Of a stretch of 10,877 nt of DNA, positions 1 to 7,092 are shown piece by piece. The position numbers and the translations under genes were made by a program. Position 1 is the stretch's first letter, and each line of letters starts with the position of its first letter. Origin of the DNA: Armatimonadaceae bacterium (GTDB lineage: Bacteria > Armatimonadota > Armatimonadia > Armatimonadales > Armatimonadaceae); the NCBI GenBank assembly GCA_030446525.1, contig JAUJNC010000173.1:1-10877 (forward strand), given 5' to 3'. Below the pieces are notes generated by a model. That model saw only the letters and a list, made by a program, of their open reading frames with translations. It ran no database searches and was not told the origin of the DNA.

Positions 1-837
1 AGCGGGAGCGTCTGGTCGCACGCCTGGGACTGCGGGGCCCGGGGCGAGACGGTCAAGCCGGCGGGGCGCTTCCCCCTGTACGTCCTCAACGCCAAGTGGG
101 GCGAGCTCCGCGACTGCGTGCTCGACGACGCCTGGTTCACGGGCGGGGGCGGCACGGCCTACGCCGGCTGGGAGTACGCCTGCGACGGCCTGATGGAGAA
201 CGTCACCACTTACAACCTGCGCCACGCCCCCTGCGTGCAGTGGGCCGCCTCCGGGAACGTCATCCGCAAAAGCGCCTTCCACGGCAGCGACGGCCAGTGG
301 CACTCCGGCTGGACGAACGAGAACCTGTTCGAGCAGTGCGTGATCGACGCGCGGCAGGGCAGCGGCGCGTACGGCTACGGCCTGTGGGCCTCGCCGCCCG
401 AGGACGAGGCGCACGGGCCGAACGGGCCGCGCAACGTGGTGTACCACTGCGACGTGCGCTCGCCCAAGGCCGGCCTCTGGATGGGCGGCATGAACGAGGC
501 CTGGCTCATCCTCCACAACCGGTTCGTGGCCGGGTCCGGCCCCGGCGTCTTCGCCAAGACGGCCAGCTTCGACCACGTCCTCCGCGGCAACGTCTTTAGC
601 CTGGCCGACGCCAATCAGCCGGCCGTCTTCCTGGCCACGCCGGACTGCGTCGGGGTGGAGCTGATCGGCAACCGGGTGTGGGGCGGCAACGGGAAGCTGT
701 CCGGCGGCGCCGCCAAGCCCGCCGTCGACCGCGACAACCGGCTCGGGCTCGCCGGGGAAGCGCCGCGCCCCCAGCCCGCGGTGCCCTCGATCTTCGAATG
801 GCAGCGCCAGGAGATGCAAGGCATTTCCAAACCTTAA
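1..837 (+). CDS. Right-handed parallel beta-helix protein, C-terminal part (5' end outside window)
   Basis: The frame is open from the first base to the TAA at 835-837, giving 278 residues of a longer protein whose start lies outside the window. Short coils repeat with a hydrophobic-alternating pattern ending in small residues, Cys or Asn: GNVIRKSAFHG, ENLFEQCVIDA, RNVVYHCDVRS, AWLILHNRFVA, DHVLRGNVFSL, VELIGNRVWGG. This coil pattern, with stacked Asn and Cys, is typical of the pectate-lyase-like parallel beta-helix fold (seen in polysaccharide lyases, glycoside hydrolases and surface proteins). Aromatic and Gly residues between coils (GAYGYGLWAS, AGLWMGGMNEAW) would suit a carbohydrate-binding groove, but I see no diagnostic catalytic set, so substrate and reaction are unknown. 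The last ~40 residues (PRPQPAVPSIFEWQ) are Pro-rich and outside the helix. A 141-base gap separates it from the next gene on the same strand, so they are probably transcribed separately. The fold is fairly secure; the function is not. Confidence 0.85.
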   Translation, partial: SGSVWSHAWDCGARGETVKPAGRFPLYVLNAKWGELRDCVLDDAWFTGGGGTAYAGWEYACDGLMENVTTYNLRHAPCVQWAASGNVIRKSAFHGSDGQWHSGWTNENLFEQCVIDARQGSGAYGYGLWASPPEDEAHGPNGPRNVVYHCDVRSPKAGLWMGGMNEAWLILHNRFVAGSGPGVFAKTASFDHVLRGNVFSLADANQPAVFLATPDCVGVELIGNRVWGGNGKLSGGAAKPAVDRDNRLGLAGEAPRPQPAVPSIFEWQRQEMQGISKP

Positions 838-978
838 GGCGCTCGTGGGAGGGCAGACCGTCGCTTCGGCGGAGCCGGCCGCGGCGGGCAGGGAGCGCTG
901 AGGCGTAACATAGCGGGAACCTCCTGGCCGGCCGCGCTGTTAAGAGGACGTGCCCGGCGGCGGGCCAGGAAAAGGCGA

Positions 979-2433
979 ATGACAAGAAACGGAAGCGGGG
1001 GCAGCGGCTTCGGCGACGCGTTCGAGCGGCCGGCGCAAGAGGCGCGCGGGCGCATGGGGACGTTCGCGGCGCGCGCGGGCCGCTCGCCCGGCGAGGAGCA
1101 CGCACTGCTGCCGGCGGCGTTCGAGGAGCTCCACTGCACGCTGGAAGAGCTGCGGGTGGCGGAGGAGGAGCTGAAGGCGCAGAACGAGGAGCTCGCGTCC
1201 GCGCGCGAGTCGCTGGAGTCCGAGCGCCAGCGGTACCGGGACTTGTTCGAGTGGGCGCCCGACGGGTACCTGGTGACGGACGTGAACGGCGCCATCCGCG
1301 AGGCGAACCGGGCGGCGGCGGCTCTGCTGGGCATCTCCCGTCGGTTCCTGAGCGGCAAGCCGCTCACCAGCTTCATCGCGGAGCGCGAGCGCCGCGCCTT
1401 CCGCTCCGATCTGCTGTGGCTGGCGCAGCACGACGGCGCCAGGGAATGGGAGGTGCGTTTGTGCCCGCGCCGGGGGGCGCCCTTTTTCGCCGCGCTGCGC
1501 GTGGCCATCGCGCATGACCGGGCGGGCGAGCCGACCGAGCTGCGCTGGCTGGTGCGCGACATCACCGAGCGCCGGCGGGCCCACGAGGAGCGGACCCAGC
1601 TCGTCCGGGAGCGGACGGCGCGCGCCGAGGCTGAGGCCGCGCAGCAGCGCCTCGCCTTTGCCGCCCGGTCGCTCCACGCCGCGTACGAGCGGGAACACCG
1701 GATCGCCCAGACGCTGCAGAGCAGCCTGCTGGCGCCCGTCGCGGAGGACGCGTTCCCGGACCTCGCCGTGGCGACGTTCTACCAGCCGGCACTGGACGAG
1801 GCCCGGGTCGGGGGCGACTTCTACGACGCCTTCGCGCTCCCCGGGGGCGAGGTGGCCCTGGTCGTGGGCGACGTGTTCGGCAAGGGCCTCGTGGCAGCGG
1901 CGCGGACGGCCGAGGTGAAGTACGCGCTGCGCGGGTTTCTGTGGGGGTGCCCCGACCCGGCGGGGGTGCTGTCCCGCCTCAACGACTTCGTGTGCCACGC
2001 CTGGCAGCTGGACGAGCAGGGGGACGACTCGTATGTCGTGCGGGCGCTTGCCGTCGTGCACCCGGGCGGCCGGGACGTCTGTTTCGCGTCGGCAGGCGGC
2101 GAGCCGCCGCTCCTCCTGCGGGCGGGCGGAACGGCCGAGCCCGTCGAGGCGGCCGGCACGCTGCTGGGCTTCCAGCCGGGCGCGGTCTATGAAAGGGTCG
2201 CGCTGCCCTTCGCCCCGGGCGACACGCTCGTGATCGCGACCGACGGGATCACCGAGGCGCGGCGCGGGGGCGATTTCCTGGACCAGCAGGGCCTGGCCGA
2301 ACTCGCCTGCCAGGCCGCTGCGGCGTCGGGGACGCTGGCCCAGATGGGCGAGGCCATCGTGCGGGGGGCATGCGCGTTCGCCGGGGGCACGCTGCACGAC
2401 GACGCCTGCCTCCTCCTCGCCCGCCGGCGGTAG
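979..2433 (+). CDS. PAS-domain SpoIIE-type PP2C serine/threonine phosphatase (484 aa)
   Basis: This is probably a cytosolic sensor phosphatase that dephosphorylates a Ser/Thr-phosphorylated partner, classically a STAS anti-anti-sigma factor. The order is: a disordered N-terminus; a coiled coil at about 47-88 (FEELHCTLEELRVAEEELK); a PAS domain at about 84-200 starting RYRDLFEWAPDGYLVTD and ending in the PAC-like LRWLVRDITERRR; a helical linker at 200-230; and a SpoIIE/PP2C domain at about 238-484. Phosphatase motifs are EHRIAQTLQSSLL (the regulatory helix), the metal-binding VGGDFYD (277-283), VGDVFGKG (297-304), ATDGITEA (420-427) and HDDACLLL (473-480), so it looks catalytically complete. 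The ATG at 979 follows an AGGAAAAGG purine stretch and fits the start of the conserved part. There are no membrane segments. It converges on the propeller gene with 11 bases between them. Its closest relative in the window is the frameshifted gene at 4781-7092, which shares TARAEAEAAQQRLAF, VGGDFYDAFAL and the C-terminal ACLLLARRR. Confidence 0.93.
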   Translation: MTRNGSGGSGFGDAFERPAQEARGRMGTFAARAGRSPGEEHALLPAAFEELHCTLEELRVAEEELKAQNEELASARESLESERQRYRDLFEWAPDGYLVTDVNGAIREANRAAAALLGISRRFLSGKPLTSFIAERERRAFRSDLLWLAQHDGAREWEVRLCPRRGAPFFAALRVAIAHDRAGEPTELRWLVRDITERRRAHEERTQLVRERTARAEAEAAQQRLAFAARSLHAAYEREHRIAQTLQSSLLAPVAEDAFPDLAVATFYQPALDEARVGGDFYDAFALPGGEVALVVGDVFGKGLVAAARTAEVKYALRGFLWGCPDPAGVLSRLNDFVCHAWQLDEQGDDSYVVRALAVVHPGGRDVCFASAGGEPPLLLRAGGTAEPVEAAGTLLGFQPGAVYERVALPFAPGDTLVIATDGITEARRGGDFLDQQGLAELACQAAAASGTLAQMGEAIVRGACAFAGGTLHDDACLLLARRR

Positions 2434-2456
2434 CCGGGTGGCGCTTACCGTCCCGG
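2434..2456. terminator. Possible weak shared hairpin between convergent genes
   Basis: CCGGG at 2434-2438 pairs with CCCGG at 2452-2456, with an inner GG/CC pair, in the 11-base gap between two convergent stop codons and running into the end of the minus-strand gene. There is no T-tract on either side. The position suits a bidirectional terminator, but a 5-bp stem in GC-rich DNA is weak evidence. Confidence 0.2.
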
Positions 2457-4325
2457 CAGGGCGTAGGCCTTCATCAGCGCCTCCGTTTCCGGGAACCGGG
2501 TGCGCGCGAGCCAGCGGTCGACCTCCGCGATCCGGGGGTCGCCCGGGAGGAGGCGCAGCGGCTCGACGGTTTCGTCCCAGTCGCGCACCCGCAGCAGCAA
2601 AAGCCGCGTGCCGTCGTCCAGGACCTTCGGGTCGTCGATCCGCTGCAGGATCAGGGTCGCCAGCGCCGCGGCGCCCCCCAGACGTGTTCTTGCCTGCTCG
2701 CGCAGCTGCTGCCGTGACAGGTCGAAGGCCCCCGCCGCCTGGGCGCGCCGCGCCTCGTCCACGGCGGCGCGCATCTCCTTGCGGATAAAGAGCAGCGCGC
2801 CCCGCGCGGTGTGCCAGGAGACGAGCCGCGCGCCCTCGACGCGCCGGGCGGACGGCGCGCCCGGGACCGGCGCGGCGGCATCCTGCCGCCGGATGCGCCA
2901 TACGGTCCCCGTTTGCACCGGGCAGTCGATGCCGGCCCGCGCGAGGGAGAGCCGGATCGTCAGCACGCCGAAGTCCAGCAGGTACAGGTTCTCGCCCGAC
3001 GCGTCGAACAGCACCTGGATGGGGCGCTTGGGGCCGCGCGTGGCCTCGGAGCCGGGGTTATTCATGGCCAGGAAGGGTTCGACGGCGCCTGTTTTGGTGT
3101 CCACGCGGACGACGCGGAACCCTTTGTGCGGGACGGGGCGCAGTCCCGTCGTGACGGGCGCGCCGTCGCCGAACTCGGCCAGGAACATCTCCCCCGTGAA
3201 GCCGAAGCGCTCGCTCCGGGACCAGTCGAACTTCATCGCCGACGCGTGCGGCTCGAAGCGCGCCACCGGCTGCTCGACCGGCGGCGGGTTCTGCAGCACG
3301 GGCGCGGGGCGCCGGGTGAGCGGGAACCGGGGGCGGAACCGTTCGTCCGTGACCGGCGTCCCGGCCAGGTAGTCCGGCCAGCCGTACCACGCGTTCTGCC
3401 GGATCGCCCACAGGGCGTCGGGGGCCTCCGCGGCCGCGCGGGCACCCTTGTCGTCCACGCCGTGGTCGGTCAGGTACAGGCGCCCGTCCGGCCCCCACGC
3501 GAACCCGACCGGACTGCGGATCCCCCACGCGTAGACCTCCAGGCCCGAGCCGTCCGGGTCCGCCCGGTAGACCGCGCCGGTCGGCATCGGGTGCGCGCGG
3601 ATCGTCTGCCCGGCCCGGCCCGGCGTCCCGAACGGCAGAAACGCGCCGCCGCGCACGATCTTGAGGGGGTCCGGCCCGAGCACGTCGGGGCTGGGGTAGT
3701 TCGGGCCGGCCGCGAGCGTCACGTCGCGCGCCGGCGCGTCGCGCATCCACGGGAAGTCGAGCAGCCAGCCGTAGACGGCGTCGGACGCGTCCGGCACGCC
3801 GCTGTTGCTGACCGCGCCCACCGGGAAGTACATCTTGCCGTCCGGCCCGAAGGCGACCGGCCCGTTGAAGTGCTGGCCGTTGGGCAGGACCGGCAGGTTC
3901 GTGACTATGTGCCGGACGGGCCGCGCCCGGCCCACCGCCCCCGGCTCGAAGACCGAGATCGTGCCCCGGTGGGCGACATACAGCCGGCCGTCCCGGAACG
4001 TGAGGCCCATGATCGGCGGGCGGAAGCCGGAGGCGATGACCCCGGCGCGCCCGCCCGGGCGCAGCGCCCAGACACGCGCCTCGGCCCAGTACTGCCCGTA
4101 GCTGTGGCCCGCCTCGGCGACATAAAGCGTACCGTCGCCTCCGAAGGCCATGCTGCTGGCGTACGTCAGCCCCGTCAGGACCGGCTCGATCGCGTACCCG
4201 GCCGGCAGGACCACATCGTCGGTGCGGAGCGGATCATCCGCCCCCCGCGCCGGAAGGAGCGCCGCCGCAAACAGGACGGCGAGGAGCAGAACAGGGCGGA
4301 GGGAAAGAAAGCTGCCACGCGTCAT
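2445..4325 (-). CDS. Secreted PQQ-type sugar (glucose/sorbosone) dehydrogenase-like beta-propeller protein (626 aa)
   Basis: The N-terminus is a clear Sec signal peptide: basic MTRGSFLSLR, a hydrophobic core at 11-24, and a likely cleavage after about 29 (PARGA/DD). The mature protein should be periplasmic or secreted. Residues about 40-480 form a six-bladed propeller of the soluble aldose/sorbosone dehydrogenase type. It has repeated strands ending in D/P-DG-x-LY (GGDGTLYVAEAG, FGPDGKMYFPVG, GPDGRLYLTDHG, DASGENLYLLD), plus MPTGAVYRADPDGSGLEVYAWGIR and the NAWYGWPDYLAG motif common in this family. Such proteins oxidise sugars with PQQ, but I cannot confirm the cofactor residues, and many homologues have no known substrate. 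Residues about 490-626 form an extra helical domain. The only cysteine is at about 468 and there is no CXXCH, so the cytochrome c domain of many relatives is absent. The ATG at 4325 has GAGGAAAA 6-13 bases upstream. No PQQ biosynthesis gene is in the window. The fold is secure; the activity is inferred. Confidence 0.88.
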   Translation of the reverse strand: MTRGSFLSLRPVLLLAVLFAAALLPARGADDPLRTDDVVLPAGYAIEPVLTGLTYASSMAFGGDGTLYVAEAGHSYGQYWAEARVWALRPGGRAGVIASGFRPPIMGLTFRDGRLYVAHRGTISVFEPGAVGRARPVRHIVTNLPVLPNGQHFNGPVAFGPDGKMYFPVGAVSNSGVPDASDAVYGWLLDFPWMRDAPARDVTLAAGPNYPSPDVLGPDPLKIVRGGAFLPFGTPGRAGQTIRAHPMPTGAVYRADPDGSGLEVYAWGIRSPVGFAWGPDGRLYLTDHGVDDKGARAAAEAPDALWAIRQNAWYGWPDYLAGTPVTDERFRPRFPLTRRPAPVLQNPPPVEQPVARFEPHASAMKFDWSRSERFGFTGEMFLAEFGDGAPVTTGLRPVPHKGFRVVRVDTKTGAVEPFLAMNNPGSEATRGPKRPIQVLFDASGENLYLLDFGVLTIRLSLARAGIDCPVQTGTVWRIRRQDAAAPVPGAPSARRVEGARLVSWHTARGALLFIRKEMRAAVDEARRAQAAGAFDLSRQQLREQARTRLGGAAALATLILQRIDDPKVLDDGTRLLLLRVRDWDETVEPLRLLPGDPRIAEVDRWLARTRFPETEALMKAYALPGR

Positions 4326-4707
4326 CGGTTGTTTTCCTCGAACTTCGCTTCCGAAGTGCCCGGCTTCCCGTGCTTACCACCCTGGCCCCACGGTCCGGTC
4401 GGCCGCGGCATTGTCGCGGCGCGTCCCGGCCGTGCCGGCGGTGATGAGTCGCGCGCCGCAGCGTCCTCACCTTGCGTCGGAGGATTTTACCGCCCGCTGC
4501 GTATTACGAAACGCACGATAACTCAAGAACCACGGTTAAATTCCGCAAGGACGAAACCCTTTGGCGGAAAAACGGCGTTAACGGGGTGACTGGCCGCAAT
4601 AACCGAGGAAAACGTATGATAAATGTCCCCCGGAGAAGGTACGGACGGGGGCGAGGAAGGCGGCGGATCGCCGTTAGGCCCCCTGCCGGAGGTGAGCCGG
4701 CCACGGC

Positions 4708-4733
4708 TGCACATGGTATACTTGCTATGTGCA
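4708..4733 (+). promoter_or_regulatory. Inverted repeat TGCACAT-N12-ATGTGCA over a TATACT box, candidate operator/promoter
   Basis: TGCACAT at 4708-4714 is repeated as its exact reverse complement at 4727-4733. TATACT, a good -10 match, sits between the arms at 4717-4722. A second overlapping palindrome, ATGTGC-ACGA-GCACAT, covers 4727-4742. The block lies about 50-75 bases before the likely start of the second phosphatase gene. I see no convincing -35, which would fit a promoter that needs an activator. A dimeric helix-turn-helix regulator bound here would cover the -10. This is inference from position and symmetry. Confidence 0.4.
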
Positions 4734-4770
4734 CGAGCACATGTAATCCTCCCGGAGTGTGGTCGGCGCA

Positions 4771-4778
4771 AAGGAGGG
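4771..4778 (+). promoter_or_regulatory. Ribosome binding site of the second phosphatase gene
   Basis: AAGGAGGG is close to a perfect Shine-Dalgarno sequence. The nearest start in the coding frame is GTG at 4781, at an unusually short distance; ATG at 4802 is in frame but too far away. The ATG at 4779 is in another frame that stops after 36 codons. A missing base nearby, as elsewhere in this gene, could explain the poor spacing. Confidence 0.55.
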
Positions 4779-4780
4779 AT

Positions 4781-7092
4781 GTGGGTAGTTTCGACGAGCA
4801 AATGCAGGCCGCGCAAACCCGCGCGGGCGGCCTGCGGGGGGGGCGCCGGCAACGAACAGCAGCCACATCCGCCGGAGGCCTGGTAGGGCAAGCCCTCGAG
4901 GAGCCTGCGTACGAGCCTGGAAGAGCCTCCGCGTGGCCGACGAGGAGCCTCCGGCAGCAGAACGAGCACTCGGCGGAGGCGCGCGAGGCGCTCGAAGCCG
5001 AGCGCCAGCGTTACCAGGAGCCCTGTTCGAGTTCGCCCCGGACGCCTACCTGGTGACCGACATCGGCGGCACGATCCGGGAAGCCAACCAGGCCGCCGCG
5101 GAGGCTCCTGGGCCTGTCCGCCAATCTCCTGCGGGGCAAACCCCTGATCACGTTCGTCCCCGTCCCGCAGCGCGCCGCCTTCCGCTCCGAGCCTGGCCCG
5201 GCTGCGGGACGTGAACGTGGTGCGGGAATGGGAGATGCCCCTGAAGCCGCGCCGGGGGCGCCCTTTGCCGCGGCGTTCACCGTCGCCACCGTGCGCGATC
5301 GGGGTGACGCGCCCGCCGCCCTGCGCTGGCTCCTGCGCGACGTCAGCGAGCGCAAGCGGGCCGAGCAGGAGCGCCTGGATCTCGCCCGCGAGCAGACGGC
5401 CCGCGCCGAGGCCGAGGCGGCCCAGCAGCGCCTCGCCTTTCTTGCCGAAGCCAGCGCGATGCTGTCCTCGTCCTCGATTACGAGGCGACGCTGCGGAGCG
5501 TCGCCCGGCTCGCCGTCCCCCGCATCGCCGACTGGTGCGTGGTGGACGTGCGGGAGGAGGACGGGGCCATCCACCGGCTGGCGGTGGCCCATGTGGACTC
5601 GTCCAAAGAAGAGCCTGGCCTGGCAACCTGCAGCAGCGCTATCCCCCTGACCCGAGCGGGTCGCACCCCATCATGAGGGTGCTCCGCACCGGGAAACCGA
5701 TCCTCGCCCCCCGGATAACCGATGAGGCGCTGCTGGGCGCCACCCGCGACCCGGAGCACTACCGGCTCGTCCGCGAAACCTGGGCTTCGCGTCCTACATG
5801 TGCGTGCCGCTCCTGGCCCGCGGGCGGACCCTCGGCGCGCTTTCCCTGGTGTCGGCGGGATCGGCCCGCCGCTACGGGCCGGCGGATCTGTTCCTGGCCG
5901 AGGAACTGGCCGCGCCGCCCTGGCGGTGGATAACGCGCGGCTCCACCGGGAAGCGCGGGAAAACGAAGAGCGCCTCCGGCTGCTCGTCGAGGGGGCGACG
6001 GACTACGGGATGCTGCTGCTGGACGGCGAGGGGTGCATCACCAGCCTGGAACCCGGGCGCGCAGCGCATCTTCGGCTACGAGGAAGGCGAGGTCCTGGGG
6101 CAGCTGTCCGCGATCCTCTTCACGCCCGAAGACCGCGCCGCCGGCATGCCGGAGCGGGAGGGCCACGGCACGGGCGGTGGGGCGCGCCGAGGACCAGCGC
6201 TGGCACGTGCGCAGGACGGCGCCCGGTTCTGGGCCGACGGCGTGCTGACCGCCCTGTCGGACGAGCGGGGCGGCCCGCGCGGCTTCGGCAAGGTGCTGCG
6301 CGACGCGACGGAGCGCAAGCGGGCCGAGGAGGCGCTGGCCGCCGCCTACCGCCGGGAGCACCGCATCGCACGGACGCTGCAGAACTCGCTGCTGCCCGGC
6401 ATCCCCGAAGACGCGTTCCCGGACTTGCCGTGGGGGCCGTGTATCAGGCCGCCCTGCAGGAGGCCAACGTCGGGGGCGACTTCTATGACGCCTTCGCGCT
6501 CGGCGGCGGGAAGGTGGCCCTGGTGGTGGGAGACGCGTCCGGCAAGGGGCTCGCGGCGGCGGCGCGCGTGGCCGAGGTCAAGTACGCGCTGCGCGGCTTC
6601 CTGCGCGAGGACCCGCACCCGGCGGAGGCTCTCTGCCGGGTCAACGACCTCTTGTGCGAGGCCAAAAGTCTGGACGAGCGGTCCGGCGACGCGTTCGTGG
6701 TCCTGTCGCTGGCCCTCGTGGACCCGGCGTCCGGCGAGGCGGTGCTGGCGGCCGCGGGCGGGGAGCCGCCCCTCGTCCTGCGCGCGCGGACGGCGCCACG
6801 GACGTACCCGAAGCCGGCGGCGTTCTGTTGGGGATGTTCGAACAGCAGCAGTACACGGAAGAAAGCTTGTGCCTCGCGCCGGCCGATACCCTGCTGCTGT
6901 TCACCGACGGCTTCACCGAGGCCAGGAACGGCGGGGATTTCCTCGGATATGAGGGGTGGTGCGGCTGGCGCGGCAGGCCCGATCCCGCGGGCCGGTTGGG
7001 GAGATGGCGCGGGCGATCCTGGAAGGCGCGCGTACCTTCGCCGGGGGCGCGCTGCACGACGACGCCTGCCTGCTCCTGCCAGGCGACGGTAG
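4781..7092 (+). pseudogene. Frameshifted PAS-GAF-PAS-SpoIIE/PP2C sensor phosphatase, paralogue of the 979-2433 gene
   Basis: Following the homology from frame to frame gives one protein of about 765 residues. It has a coiled coil (about 4890-5010, LEE-L-R repeats), PAS1 (5010-5370, FEFAPDAYLVTD to LRWLLRDVSERKRAEQ), a linker TARAEAEAAQQRLAF, GAF (5440-5950, LAVPRIADWCVVDVREEDG ... YMCVPLLARGRTLGALSLV ... ALAVDNARL), PAS2 (5960-6330, with ITS-WNPGAQRIFGYEEGE), and SpoIIE/PP2C (6340-7092, with HRIARTLQNSLLP, VGGDFYDAFAL, VGDASGKG, FTDGFTEA, HDDACLLL). All catalytic motifs survive. The frame changes about nineteen times, so no single frame encodes it; the longest pieces are 5228-5650, 5722-6040, 6047-6425, 6430-6786 and 6789-6953. 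Between the shifts the codons are conserved and free of stops, and the restored end ACLLLARRR-TAG matches the intact paralogue exactly. The gene is either a very recent pseudogene or an intact gene damaged by consensus errors; I favour the latter. The exact N-terminus is uncertain. Confidence 0.85.

Larger units (their letters stand above)
4326..4780. other. Divergent intergenic region, lower GC than its flanks, no gene seen
   Basis: This gap separates the divergent propeller gene (start 4325, minus) and second phosphatase gene (start about 4781, plus). Open frames that cross it show no recognisable protein and have composition unlike the flanking genes. Roughly 4500-4640 is visibly richer in A and T than the rest, as expected of a promoter region. 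It holds the inverted repeat at 4708-4733, a CCCCCG/CGGGGG inverted repeat at 4627-4632 and 4646-4651, and the ribosome binding site at 4771-4778. I could not pick a convincing promoter for the minus-strand gene. Confidence 0.6.

Noticed and set aside
940..2901. Long open frame of 653 codons on the minus strand
   Set aside because: It lies antisense to the phosphatase gene and runs into the propeller gene in another frame. It is Arg/Pro/Ala-rich without recognisable motifs, a typical shadow in high-GC DNA.
2811..4589. Long open frame of 592 codons on the plus strand
   Set aside because: It is antisense to the secreted propeller gene, is very Arg-rich and shows no domain. The propeller frame has a signal peptide and family motifs.
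4627..4651. CCCCCG/CGGGGG inverted repeat as a terminator
   Set aside because: It has only six base pairs with a 13-base loop, no T-tract and no gene ending upstream; in this base composition it is easily random.
4779..4889. ATG at 4779 as the start of the second phosphatase gene
   Set aside because: It is in a frame that stops at about 4887 and does not lead into the coiled-coil homology; it is also too close to the ribosome binding site.
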